Below are positions 24,019 to 37,400 of a stretch of DNA of 64,000 nucleotides, piece by piece (position 1 is the stretch's first letter; the number at the start of each line of letters is the position of its first letter). The stretch covers positions 4,896,001 to 4,960,000 of the forward strand of contig OU612073.1 in NCBI GenBank assembly GCA_914767715.1, given 5' to 3'. The DNA is from Membranipora membranacea (lineage: Eukaryota; Bryozoa; Gymnolaemata; Cheilostomatida; Membraniporidae). Under the pieces are notes generated by a model. That model did not search any database and had not been told where the DNA came from. It was given only the letters and a program-made list of their open reading frames with translations. Both the position numbers and the translations under genes were made by a program.

Positions 24019-24026
24019 TATATAAG
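24019..24026 (+). promoter_or_regulatory. TATA box (TATATAAG) of the GH10 gene
   Basis: TATATAAG lies 62 bp before the ATG at 24081, which would place transcription start near 24050. The 5' UTR would be about 30 nt with no upstream ATG. Confidence 0.5.
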
Positions 24027-24080
24027 TAAGAAAAGTGATACTTAGCTTGCCAGGCAGACACAATATTTACTGAACTCAAG

Positions 24081-27000
24081 ATGCAAATGCTGTTGAAGAT
24101 AGTGATTCTGAGCAGTATTTTTAGCACAGCAGAGATATATCTGTTTGCAGAGGAAGCTGTTGCCGATACTGATTTGCAGAAAGCCAAAAATGAGGAGCTT
24201 TTACTGAATCCTGATTTTGAGGATCCTATTGGATGGGACAACTGGTGGTGTAGTGGCTGTTACGGACAGTGGACAACTCAATCTTTCTCTGGCAGCAGAG
24301 CTCACCAGACTACTGAGAGGTTGGGGTCTTAAGCTAGTTCGATTAAATGTTACTATCGCTGCGATAATGCAGGTATAAGCAGTTTAATACCAGTCAGTTT
24401 GCTAGACTGTTTTTGAAGTTTGAAGTTTGTTTATTGCCTAATTTCTAATATCCATCCTGTAATAGGTTAATAGTGTCGAAAGTATGGCACATAGATTAAA
24501 CAAAATAAATAAAACAAAATAAAAGGATAGTACTATAACTGATTGCACAGCCAAGAACATTATTACTTAGGGGCTGACTTACAACTCTGAAAACATCATG
24601 ACACTTTTGAGTATACAAAAGATAGCTCTGCAGCATGGGCTCATACTGGTTCAAAGGGTGAAAAAAATCTGTTTATTTTGCATGGTATTGACACATTTAT
24701 CGGATGACATATTCCAAAACTGATGTTTTTTGGAATGAACATATTTTGTTTTTAGATACACAATATGATTATTCTTTACCTTGTTAACGTCCTATCAGTA
24801 TTACTGTTACACATATCTGCATAGCTGCATACTGTACATTGATCTGTTATTATCTGTGTACAAATAATTGCATGATTTGTGAATATGTTTCAGAAAATAC
24901 TGGTCATCCGGGCCAAAGCAGCACCGGTTACTAGACAACGGAGTCAAAGTGGATCAGCATTATTATCTGTCGGCTAAAGTGATGATAATTCCAAATACAT
25001 CTCCTGGCAAAGATAGTGACGTGTCCTGCATTAAAATATCATTGCAATACAATTATGCAGGTGAGTTTGAAAAAAAATTACTAGTAGACTGAGATTGCAG
25101 TCATCATGACAGTTTTATAGTGCTCCTGTGCTCTTGACTCGGACGGGTATTCTTACCAACTTCTTCACCTTAGATATTACTCTAGTATCCCTTTTATTAG
25201 AAGTTTTCATGCATCATTACATGTACTGCAAATGTAACATCGCCACGCCCCCAAAATATCCAAAAGACGCATCCTGGTATTATTTAAATAAAATTAAAGA
25301 TTAGATTAATCATCCTCTCATTATGTAGAAAAATGCAGAAAATCATTTTTACTTGATGGTGCTACAAACTTGTATGATATCCCATTTTATTTTTTACCAG
25401 AGCTTGCCTACTGTTTTATGCAATACCCCAGGGTATTAAGACAGTAGATTACAAATAAATCTGTAAATCTGCAGGTATGAGAATCACTACTCTATCTGTT
25501 TCACTGACATTATGACAGTATGCCAACTACTTGTCACGTTGCAAATTAGACGAATGAATTTTCAATTCTATTTTTCTCATTTTATCAAACTTATTGCAGA
25601 TAGTGTGAAAAGAGTGGATGTGGTAGTAAAAGAACATATTAAAAGTATGGAGTGGGTACAAATATCCGGTGACTTCCAGGTTGAAAACGGTGAGTTAATG
25701 TGCATATAAGAACTTAGTGTTGGCACACACCAGATCCTCTATGTCACACCAAATAATAATAATTAAATAATAATTGGTTTTTTCTATTATATATATTTTT
25801 TCTATTGGCTGCGCTTTATGTTAAAACCGATCACCACATTTGCTTGTTTTTCCTTCATTATGCTGATTTTATTTTATTTTTATTCTTTGCAGATCACAAT
25901 CGAACACTGAAACAGTTACAGCTCTATGTACATGGCCCGCCACCAGGAGTGGAATTTATCACTGATTCAGTCCATATGTCACTCATTTCCCTAGATAAAA
26001 ACTGGAGGACTAAGGCTCAGGATAGAATAGATACTGCCAGGAAGAATAGTTTGACTGTAACTGTAAAAGCTTTCAGTCAGGATTTCCAAAATCTCACTAT
26101 TGAGGTAATGCTTAATTATGGGGTAGATTGGATTTCTGCAACTGTGATTATAACGTGACTTGGGAGGCCAGGTAATGATTATCTTGACGCACAGGCCAGT
26201 TTTTTGGTCTATTTGAGTTCAATTCCAATTGCCCACAGATATTGTGATTTGGTACTGGCAGCTCGCCATTCATCCCAGCAGGACTTTGCAGTAAAAGGCA
26301 TCCCCTCCGTGTATCTTCGTTATAAAGAGTAGCTGGAATTTCTGCCTATGAGGGCCATGGGTCCCAGCACATGTACTCTAGGGGGGGTAACTCTCTCCTT
26401 GGACTTTAGACAGTAGAAATGGGCTACAAGTGATTATCATAGTCACTTCAGGCTTTGTAACACAATTGCAATCCTACTGTGATTATGACATTGATTTAGT
26501 TCTAATTTGATGTCAGGAGCCTGGTACGATATGCTGCACTCTCTCTATTGTTTCAGTTGCGACAAATTGAGAGTCAGTTTGGTCTGGGAACAATGGTTGA
26601 TGGATTTCTCCTGCAGACGAACAAAGATTACAGAGACTGGTTTTTGGCAAACTTTGATGTAAGTTTTAAAAATTAATTGTTTTCTTAAAGATATTTGTAT
26701 AAGTGAATGGATATCTAGTATGGGTATTATTGTATAAAAACAAGAAAATATGGGATGTAAGTGAATTTATTTACTCTGAAACTGCACTGTAAAAACTAAA
26801 GGTACTATAAGGGTACAAGAAAGGTACAATTTTATACAGGGTACATTATAGTGGCGTAGAGGGTACCTAGACGGTACATGTCATCTTGATAGGGGTACAT
26901 ATTAGAAGAAATGGTACAACCATGTACCTTCTTCTGGAATTGTACCAAGTAACCCTCTGAAAGGGTACGAATATGGTCCATAAATGTGTTACAAAGGGTA

Positions 27001-30000
27001 CAAGTTAGAAAAAGGTACAAAAATGGCCATGACGGTCCAGGAAAGGTACAACCGTGGTACACGTCTCATGAGTACATTAATGGGACAAAAAAGGGTCAGG
27101 AGCTTGAAACTTGCAGGCAATAAATTTATATTGCTGCCCGATCATATTTAGTGCGCGATACATTGCGGTCAAACGAATGTTCATTTAGAATTAAAGGAAA
27201 TTTTTGTGCACCGCTTGATAAGGAATTTTGGATTTCCTGTAATAACCTCTTTACGTAATAGTCACACTGGTAGACAACAGTCACAGTCAAGCATGATTTG
27301 TCATATTACTTATGAATAGGCTTTCCGGACCTTTATGGCTCTATTAAAAAATCTAGCATTAAATTACCAGTAGGTACTCGGTAGACTGTGTTTTCATCAG
27401 ATAGTTTGAGATTTTTCTGTGAATATTTTGTTGTTCAGCGATGAATCAGTCAACATGTTGGTTGGGTAGGACCGAAATATGACAAACGTCCTCTGTCGAA
27501 GTAATTATATTGTAGGTTAGTGTGAGATTTACTTTTGTGCAGCGATGAATCAGTCAACATGTTGGTTGAATGAAACCACAATGGGATAATCCTCTGCTGT
27601 CAAAACAATTATATTGCAGGTGTTCATAATGCTGTGTCTGATCATTTAGTTAGGTCTTGTTTACGCAAACAACCATGCTAGCCATTGAATGAATGAGAGC
27701 AAACCTCACCTCTTACTGATTATTACTTGGCTATCAGCATTCAAAAAGAGCACACACAGTGTACATACACACACACATTTATGGATTTATAACGGATATC
27801 AAGCCAAGAAAGAGGTAAGTTTTTTAAAGAATTTCACCATCCTAGTATCAAACTTCGCAATTAAGTTAACATGTAGTCATTGTGGTATATTCTGCTTGAG
27901 TTTTAGGCGCCTTTGCATGCAATTGGCACCAAATCACTCTCGAGAGCCTTTTATATAAACTTGATTTGGCGGTTTATGTCAATTCCAGTTTTAAAATTCA
28001 TTGTTACTGAAATAAAAGGGAAGCTACCAGGCAGCAATGTAGCATTTCATTCAATGACCCAAGTTTTAACTAGAACATCAATGTATGCCAACGCAGGCTG
28101 CCTTTGACTTTGAGTTCGAATGTTAATCCTCTTAAAATGTTTTGACCAACATTTCCGAAATTTCCAACACTGGTTGCTTCTAAGGTAGTCATTATACATG
28201 CTCAGAGCGATCCATGGGCTGATAATACTAAAGGGAACTTTGTTTAACATTCACATTTCTATTTACAGATGATGATGATTGCCTCTCAGTGCATTGGGCC
28301 TGATGCTGCTTCCATAAAGTTTAGGCGAAATTCGGAGTCACATTTACTAAGAAAAAGAAGATGTAAGATATCTGTATATCATATTTAGTATTTTCATATT
28401 TGTCTGACAACAAAACTTGAACTAGTTGACTATATATCCTTCTAAGTATCTATAGTAATATTTATCTTTGCGTTGCTTCCAAAATACCCCTTATCTGAGT
28501 GTGAGCCCCCCTCCCCCAGACTCTTGCCCACCGCCCGACGCCCCCCCCCCCCCGGCAAGTGTGCTATACTACACCTGGGTAGAAAAAAGATACATGTGAG
28601 AACCTTTCACTGACACAGTCACTGAGATCTGTCTTTTGTAAAGGCTTGTTTTGTATCAACAGCACTTAATGTAATGTTAAAATTTTCTGTGTTAATCTTT
28701 TGCAGCTGCAAGATGTATCTAAGAAACTGGTGATTGTTATAAAGGATAACGGCATTGTTATCTCTCAAAACAGAATAGAAGGAGGCCAAAGCCAGCAGAG
28801 GCTCTACCTGCGTTCAGCCTTCATCAATTCAGGCAGTTCATTACCAGCAAAAAAAATCCCTGATCCTGCTAGAGTTTTGTGCAGGCATAAAATGTAAGTC
28901 AAAATCAAATTGGCAGCAGTCGTAATAATTATTGAAAAGTTGCCATTTTTCGCATCATCTAATAAGTAACTAATCTTTTAGCTACCATTATATGGATTAA
29001 CTTGGTTTACAGAAGTTTTTACATTGTGACTTTTTTTGCAACATTTTAATATTTTATTACTTTCATTTTAAAAAAACTGTGTCCTATAATAAGATTGTGC
29101 CAATGCCCTTAATAATTCAATGCAATGAATAGGCCCCAGAACAAAACTTTTACACTTGACTTCTCCTTATCTATGATGGAATATGGAAGTTTTCTTTTTC
29201 TGACCCTGTCATCATTTCTTATTGTTTAGCTGTCTCAATTATTATTATATGAATAAACATCTCGGCACTGTCAATTCATGTAATTCATAAGTTAAGCAGT
29301 TTTTCTTCAGTTTTTACCCTGTTATCTCCTGCATGTTGCGATATGGAAATATGATGTACCTTCTCTCTAAATATGGTACAGAACTGTATCAACTGAAGGG
29401 TACTAAAAAGGGTACTAAAAAAGGTACAAAAAATTGTGACAACATAGGTACCCTTTTCTTAGCATGGTACAAGATTGAACCATAAGAAGTACGCGATTCT
29501 GTACCATCAAGTAACATATGGTACATAAGCGTACCACTCAAAAGGTACACAAAGGGCGCATTATAGTGTACCTTTTCACAATGCATGGTACATAATCGTA
29601 CCATTAAAAGGTACAAAATATTGTACCATTTTGATGTACATGGTACAGCAGCGTACCTTAACGAAGGTACGCAAGTAGCACATTGAAGTGTACCTTTTCA
29701 CATATAATGGTACATTTTGGTACCCTCAAAAGGGTACGAAAAAGGGTACCTATGTTGTCACAAATTTTTGTACCCTCAATGTACCTTTTTCTGTACCGTG
29801 TTTGTACCTTTAGTTTTTACAGTGTGGTGCCTAGAAGTATAAAACAACTATACGTTCCTAAAGGTAGAGACATCCATTTTCAGCCAGCTCAACAAATTTT
29901 CAGATTTAAGGTTTTAAAGTTAAAACAGTGGTTGAGCAGAGGTGGACAGTGGAATGCACTGTCAGTAACCAGGCAGAGTTTATGCACTTCAAATAATGAG

Positions 30001-33000
30001 CAACAAGAAGAGAATTATTCTTATAACTCATAGCTCCATTTTCTTCTTTTTATTACACAGTGGGTGACTTTGAGATCAGATATGGACTGGAGGAGGACAG
30101 AGTACAGTAAATACAGACTCACATGGGAGGAAACTGATGCTGTTATGGCAATACTAGAGCAGCATCAGTGAGTTGTGTTCTCCCACCGAATGTACTTTGT
30201 CATTGTTATACAGTTGCGAAAGGTTAAAGAATTGAGCTTTATCACATGGGCTCTTTAGAGTATGTTAACTACACAATCAAATTCGTAGGCAGAGTGAATC
30301 CCGATCTATATGTTATGATTTGACTTGGTCTCCATTGAAAGTTCAGAAAAATAAACCATGAAAAAAGACCTATTTGCCTTCAAAGTTTCAATACTGATAT
30401 AAATCACAATTGGCAATGAGAGGCTTTTGTGATGACTTCAAAAATTATTGTTTCAGCAAGAGAATAAGAGGTCACATGATCCATTCATCTATGAAAGAGG
30501 ACAACCCTGATTGGGTACAAGAACTAGAATGTCCGGATGATTTATACAGAGCTTGTATGAAGAGGGTGGACGACTTGGTGACTAAATTTAGATACAGGTA
30601 ATGTATCCCAGTCAGTCAGTCAGTCAAAATTAAAATTATTGGGTAAATATTGAATCATATTTTTCAACCTTTTATTTTATTAAAGATTCATATTTTTCTC
30701 ACAGTTTAGTTATCTCTTACATTATACTCAGCATCATCGAGTAGTTTGAGGTGGAAAAATAAAGGTATGAGTCCTTACTACCATCTCAGATGGTAGACAG
30801 TAGATAGGAATATTTACAACGAGTCTGTGTATCCAAGAAGCATTTAGAACCTTGCTTAAGTTTGATTCATTTACCTGCGTTTGGTGTTGCCACCGCAACT
30901 GGTCATGCCTCTTTGCCTGCGGCATGACCAGTGGCGGGGAGCAACTCCAATCGCAGGCAAATGAATCAAACTTGATCTAATTGCATCTCAATAATTTGTA
31001 GATGTCAGTCGTGGGATGTTGTGAGAGAGATGTCAGGAGAGCAGTTCCTGTCAGATATATACGGCTCGGCTAAGATACACCACGATCTGTACAAGAGAAC
31101 CAAGGAGGTGGATTATGCCGCACAATCATTTCTCAGTGAAAATAACCTCTTATCCAGCTCTAAAAATATTCAGGTTTGTCATTCATATCCTGTAATGCAA
31201 TGCTGAAGTGGGCATGCCTGTGATACCAGTATGTTGATGCTTGTATTTGTCCAGAGACAGGTTTATAAGATCAACATCTCTTTTTCCTCTATTTTTTTGT
31301 AAACCCAATAATTATTAGAAAGCCATCTTGCTAATTGCCTCTACAATCCTTCCTTTGTGTCCAGATGGTTGCGATATTTTGGTTTCAAGCATCTCTAGAC
31401 TTATCATCAATTCTGTGATAAGTGGAGATTCATCAGAACTCGAAATTAAGAAAAAAAATAAAATGGAGCTTGGAGATCGAACCTGTACTGGCACTGGACT
31501 GGATGGCACTTTATCTGGATCATTATGAGAATCTGAAAATTCTCCAGATTTTGCATCCCAAATTTCTTTTTTTATGTTATTTGACATGACAATCAATGTA
31601 TTTTACAGCAAATAATGATGTTGATAGCATACTATGATTTATGATAAAACAATTATATGGAAGAATTCAAGCCAGGTACAGGGGGCCACAGTGTGAGCAG
31701 AAAAGGTTTAAAATATTTTCATCTAACTTATTATTAGAATGTACTGGATCAAGTTGAGGATATGGACAGACATGGAGCTCCAGTAGATGGTATCTCAGCC
31801 CAAGCCAACTTTAACAACTCTATATCTCACCCCTCCCTCCTACTCGACAGAATAGACAGGCTTGCTGTTAGTAACCTCTCACTTTGGATTACAGAGTATC
31901 ACCTCAGTAATGCTGATCCTCAGATGAGTTCTCTGGCCTTAGATGATATTATCACTGTACTGCTGAGGTTAGTATACTCTCTCTGTTGATAGGTTGTTAT
32001 GGTTACCAGATCAGAATACAGTATTGGTCAGCAGTCACGCTGCCGCAAAAAATTGGCACATTGATAAGGCTAGGTTAGCGCCATATTGACCAATAGGCGT
32101 GTGTTTCTCATTGTTGATGTTGATTTAATCTTTGTGTCTAAGGTGTACACCTAGAATTCAATCAGAAAGATGTGTCTAGAATTCAATCACGAGTCTGCAA
32201 ATAAAATTCCGTGTGAGGCACTTTGGCTATAGGAATATATTTAAACTCCACTAGTCAAAGATATACAAGTTATGGTATGCCTGATTACGTTATTGAAAAA
32301 ATCAGTTATTATGTTAATTGAAATATTTTTGAATTATTGTGTGCTAGGGCAATTCAGTATGCTTCGCTTCTCTATTTTATATATCTGCCACTACCCACTA
32401 ACCCTAACAAAACTATCAAGATGGCATTGTCCAATGCAGTAATATGAGGTGCTAATTGTCATTTTACAGCCATGGCAGTGTTGATGGATTCATGTTTGGT
32501 GCATTCTGGGAAGGAGACTCGCCACGTAAAACTGGTGCAGCTTTGGCTGACAAAAATTTCCAGGTAAGGAAATGTTTCAGATTTTTTTGGATTAATCTAA
32601 TATTAAAGGCCAAGCCCAATGAAGTTATAACTTACTGTATGTTTGTTTGAGCCATTAGACAAAACTCTACACCTACCACAGGCAGATCTGTTGACGTCAC
32701 AAGCAATGTTTTCTTAAATTACTGTGATACCGGATATATGATAAATGATACCAAATATTAGGGGAGTGATGGTACCGATCCCCTCAAAAACTTTGGAATG
32801 AGTGAATAAGATATCAGTGGCAAATGTTAAACACTGTCTATGACGTCAGAAGGTCAAGGACATTTAAATGGTTTCTCAATGTAACTGAATTTATTGACTG
32901 TTCAATGGAGATGTCTTTGAGCATCAGCAGATCTGGTTGTGGTAGGTGTAGAATCTTGTCCAATAGCTCATCGGAAAGCTCATCACCTAGTGTAAAACAT

Positions 33001-33623
33001 GACAACACTCTTCATTGGGCTTGGCCTTTAAAGTGCCCTTTTCAAAGATTGTCACAGATTACTGGTTGTTGGTTTATATCCTTTCCAAAAATACAAATTA
33101 TCAAAGCCTATGCAAAATTAAGTTTGATGTGTATGTGTAAATATATATATAAATATATATCTTTTCATTGCTACACAGACGGTATGGCTTGTTCCAGACT
33201 CAGGAATATTTATGATCCCCACGACTTAAACGGCCCATTTGTATCAACTTTATCAAGTATCAGATATACTATGAGAACTCATTTTTTTTGTTAATGAGCA
33301 AAAATGTGGTAAAATGAAGGGAGATGACTCCTGCCATGCTACTCAAAGTCATCACTTCACATTGTTACACAATATTAACATCTTCACAGGAAACTGAGGT
33401 TGGCATGAAATGGAAAAAGATTTTCTCAGAATTAGCACGGTTTTCCGAGAAGATAACTCCGTTCAACCTTGTGAAACATCGAAGCACTAACACGTTTACG
33501 CGTAAACTTTACCATGGAATATATGAAGCTACAGTTTACAGCGGAGACGGTACCAAGCTTACCAAGAAGAATATCCCTCTACTGAGACATCAAGGTGACA
33601 AGGAGGTCACCATCTGGGTCTAA
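24081..33623 (+). CDS. secreted CBM4/9-GH10 glycoside hydrolase (endo-xylanase family), complete
   Basis: Eleven exons join in frame to 595 aa: 24081-24319, 24894-25060, 25600-25689, 25893-26104, 26557-26658, 30061-30167, 30457-30597, 31002-31173, 31738-31967, 32470-32563 and 33390-33623. Residues 1 to about 23 are a signal peptide (MQMLLKIVILSSIF). Residues 40-195 look like a CBM4/9 jelly roll (ELLLNPDFEDPIGWDNWW). The GH10 barrel follows: FGLGTMVDGF, RIRGHMIHSSM (310-312), SWDVVREMSG (acid/base Glu362), GAPVDGISAQANF, LSLWITEYHL (nucleophile Glu463) and SVDGFMFGAFWEGDS. The family hydrolyses beta-1,4-xylan-type chains outside the cell. Oddities: the Asn before the acid/base is Arg361, the Lys of the N-terminal K-W motif is Asp279, and the Trp after RGH is missing, so activity may be reduced or altered. 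Intron 5 holds a 3-kb transposon. A paralogue's last exons lie at 292-1519. Confidence 0.9.
26785..29824. mobile_element. 3.0-kb TIR element with GGTAC/GTACC arrays
   Basis: The two ends are perfect inverted repeats of 21 bp beginning CACTGTAAAAACTAAAGGTA. Inside each end is a dense array of GGTAC/GTACC motifs: at least 13 in 26803-27065 and roughly 28 in 29355-29810. The right array includes an internal inverted repeat (29400-29470 against 29725-29795, around TTGTGACAACATAGGTACC). The middle contains a tandem pair of about 105 bp (27437 and 27539, starting CAGCGATGAATCAGTCAACA). No transposase is recognised and no clear target duplication is visible. It sits wholly inside intron 5 of the GH10 gene. 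Confidence 0.8.
28269..28893 (+). other. two exon-like segments inside the TIR element
   Basis: 28269-28362 and 28706-28893 are bounded by good splice consensus (TTTACAG/ATG, AGAT/gtaaga, TTTTGCAG/CTG, AAAAT/gtaagt). The second encodes KKLVIVIKDNGIVISQNRIE and LYLRSAFINSG, faintly like the start of a GH10 domain or a transposase part. Their lengths sum to a multiple of three (282), but the frames do not join: read from phase 0, the second exon hits TAA after five codons. They are either relics of cargo or transposase, or chance. Confidence 0.3.
30850..30980. mobile_element. small hairpin MITE in GH10 intron 7
   Basis: Left arm AAGTTTGATTCATTTACCTG is the near reverse complement of the right arm CAGGCAAATGAATCAAACTT, with a further inner stem around GGTCATGCC. 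A related hairpin lies at 43745-43862. Too short to code. Confidence 0.7.
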
Positions 33624-33917
33624 ACAATAATGTTTATCTTATAGACAGTCTTTCAGTTTGCATATAGCGCAAACACTCTCATAACAGGAACAGATTGTTA
33701 ACTACAATAAGAAATGGATTTAAAGGATATGAGATATAAGTATATTTATTTATTTTTTATAGTATTGACAATACAAACACAGGTTTGTTTACTCTTTGGT
33801 GCTCGGTCATGCTCTACGCTCTAGATATAGCATTAAAGCATGACAGAACTACAGCTATGACTAATTATTATTATCGTTTGACAATGAGCCACACATCAAA
33901 TAGCTTATTGGACCTGA

Positions 33918-33923
33918 AATAAA
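33918..33923 (+). terminator. poly(A) signal AATAAA of the complete GH10 gene
   Basis: AATAAA lies 295 nt after the stop at 33623 and is conserved at 1814-1819 in the left copy. Confidence 0.45.
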
Positions 33924-34422
33924 TTACCATAACTTATCATACATCTCAGCTATCTTTTTCGATCAATGGAACTCTCTCTCTCTCTCTCTATTTGGTCATC
34001 TAATACACAATATTATACATTCACTGCTAAATATTCATGTCAGATAATGTATATGCACCAGCACATGGTACAATGGGAGTCTGTTTCCTGGATCTGTAGA
34101 TTTGTAATTTATTCACTCATCATCATTAGGAAACTCATTAGTTGTTTGACTTTTGACTGGAGTAGTGTAAGAATAGAAGAATAGGTAAGTTTTTCCTCAA
34201 TACTTGTGCACCGTGTTTAGATTATCCAGAGGCAGCTCTTTTTGGCAACTTAATTCTTTCAATTTGATTACTTCGGATAGCAATAATAATAGGCTATAGC
34301 CCTTACAAAAAAACTTCCCAATTGTGATACATAGCAGTGACACACTCTCGTGTGCAATGTAGATTATAATGTAATAAGAAACATGATTTGCAGATTTACA
34401 GGGAGCTAGAAAGAAATTCAAC

Positions 34423-37400
34423 ATGGATTATTTTATTACCAGTGCCCTGACTGTAGTCGCTATTTTAATTCAAACATCAGGTAAGTGATAAACTTTTTCT
34501 TACCAAATTAACCTCGCCTCCAAAACACTACATTAAAGATGGTGCTCTGTGTGAAAAAAATTCTGACCTAAAAGATTTACAGCAGACGGCCTTAGACAGC
34601 AATATAAAGATCCAAGCAATGTGTTATATCAGCTCTAGTTTGTGAATAGAGGGAGGGGGAGGGGGAGGGGGAGGTGGAGGTAACACCTGATTACCAGTGT
34701 AACAAAATGAACGCAAGCTGGCTTATCTGAGTTTGCCAAGCGCTTTGTGCAATAAGATCATTTCCTTCAACTATCATAGAACATGAGCCTGCGTCATTTT
34801 TGAGCTAAGGTAGTAAGCCAAGACTGCTTTTTACGATATCTGATTCTCACACTAAACATTATACCTTTTCAACTTCTTCCACAGAGACCCGATTTTTCTA
34901 TGTATTTGTCTTTTACCACCGAATTTCACTGCTTCTTTGTCAGTGATTTTAATAAATCCGTTCATCCATATATTCATTGTTCAATGTCTTTTTCTGGTGG
35001 ACAATTATAGTTACAAAATTGTTCCAGTTTGATTTTATGTATTGTATTTTTTATCAGTTTTTGTCTACAGCAAACTTTGGTTCTCCTTGTAGAATGCTGC
35101 TTTCCCAGTCGACAGCCTGAAACTTTCCATACTACAACATCAGTCTTCTATAAGCCTACACAAACCACGCCCCAACTGATAATAGTAGAGGAGAAAAACT
35201 GTACGAGTATCGATGATAGTAGGCTGTTTTACGGCCAATGTAAGAACAAAGGCTACTGTGTTCTACAGCGCAACCTTCATGACGGCTCAACGGCTTCAAA
35301 CTGTCAGTGAGTGTGGTAAAACCAGAGTCACCAATCAGTCCCATCATTAACCATGCCCCGAAGACTGCAACACTTGCACTCAAGCTGAGCTCAAAAATTA
35401 AATTTCATCTATTATGCATCACACCCACAAATCAACTCGGGCAAGTAAATTTTTGGAGCTCAGTCCATATTACACTTCTATCACCGATAGTGAGACTTAG
35501 GCTAACATGAATCTATACAACCTCTACCTATCAGGGTTATACACAGCAGCTTGACCAGAGGCACTACAATCATATATGGTCTCTGGATGGCAGCAGGGAG
35601 TGGACCAGTTTCTGGAGAATTATGGATAATTAGTAGTCACGCAACGATAATATATCCTTATACTTACACCTATTACCCTGTGATATCCGTCTTGGGTTAA
35701 TTTTGCAGGTGTTTGACAGGCTGGACAGGCCAATACTGTGAAAGAAGAATGAGATCAATGCAATGTATGTATAGGAAATAAGTCTCTAGTCAGAATAAAT
35801 AGCCAGCATAGATAAGTAGATTGACTTGTGACTAACTGATGCCACATTTATGTAATAGTAATAGATTTGCATGAGATTGTAAAACCACATATAGCACCAT
35901 ACTCATACAAATATAATTTACTGCAGGCGAATAATGTGAGGAATAAGAAAACCTTTTTTTCCTTCTTTCGATTCTCAATAATGTGGGGGTAAAAGGGCAA
36001 AGTTCAACAGGCAATCAACGCAAATAAAAAACATCGATCGAAAAATCTTGTTTAGCTGTGGCGTCTTGCCTCAACACTATTTTCTACCCTTGATGGCTTA
36101 GCTATTATTTTTAATCTGGATGATGGTTAGTGGAATTCCCCTATCGATAGTACCACCGATAGGGGCCCTCTCCACAGATATATTACCACATCAGTAGGGT
36201 TTTACAGACTTAAATGTGAAAATAGCAAAACAGAGTAGCCTAACTCATCTTGACTATTGTAGCTCAGCTAACATTTTGTTACGCTAACCCTTCATTATGC
36301 TCAAAATGTTTTATTTTAGAGAGATAGGTTGTGTCTATAAATAAAATGTTTTCATTGTAATGAACAATTTATCACTTCCAATGTTTTATCGGACAAGACA
36401 AAGAAAATGAAATATGGGATCTTATTGATATTTATATTTTTTTGTTCTAGATGTTCTACATGGTTCATTTGGACTCAGTGGCTACAACAGTGGTAAGTTT
36501 ATCAACTTGGGGTCCTTAGTAAATTACTATTCTGTTTCCATGGTGACCTGCAGTAAAATAACACTCTACCCCCTTCCCCCAATCATTGATAATTATTATA
36601 ATATGGTTACTAAAAATCAGTCACAGCATGCTATTGTGCCCTATACTTTTTACCAACATATATTTTCCTTGGTACCATGTGTCCTGGCCTGTCCCAGGGC
36701 AGAATTTCATAAAACCAATGTGTTTTGTATAGCCCATTTTGTAATGCTATTTGTTGATAAGGTAGCCTCAGTGTAACTTAAGGACATTACTACCTATTAT
36801 ATACTGTGAAAGGAAGACTTTGATATTGCTCTCAAAGAAAAATTTTCCCGGATTCTGCTGATAAATTTACAAAGTGCACACCAGTTATAGGCTGTTTAAT
36901 TTTTTGCAGATAGAGATTTCAGGACAGGTTTGGCGCTAGTGATTTTTGCTGGGGTTGTCATTGTATTGGCTTTCGTTCTTGTGTGAGTAGTATCTCATAT
37001 TATAATGGTTGTGGTATTCTGGTGACAATTGCAGCTGCAGGTTTTTTAAACAAGATTTATGGAAGAGTGGATTGGCCAAAGGGTTTGCTGAACAGATACT
37101 ACTGTGAATCTGCGTTCTTTTATATATGCCATAATAAATTCATTCAATCTGATATCAATTATAATATATATACTAAAAGATTTCGGATACTACAGAAATC
37201 TCACATAACTAGATTGAGTTCAGGCAATAGGAAAAACTTTATAACATTAATTATTCAATCTATGGTCACACAAAATTATCTAATATTTATCTATGTTATA
37301 TGTAAAAAAATATCTTGATAAGATAAATTGTTGATAGCTAACCTTGTCAAATTATGGTTCACTATGTAAAATGATGAAGGGCATCAACTCCGAAAATAAA

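Noticed and set aside
29389-30033. ORFs in the right GTAC array
   Set aside because: They translate the transposon repeats and palindromes on both strands; no domain.
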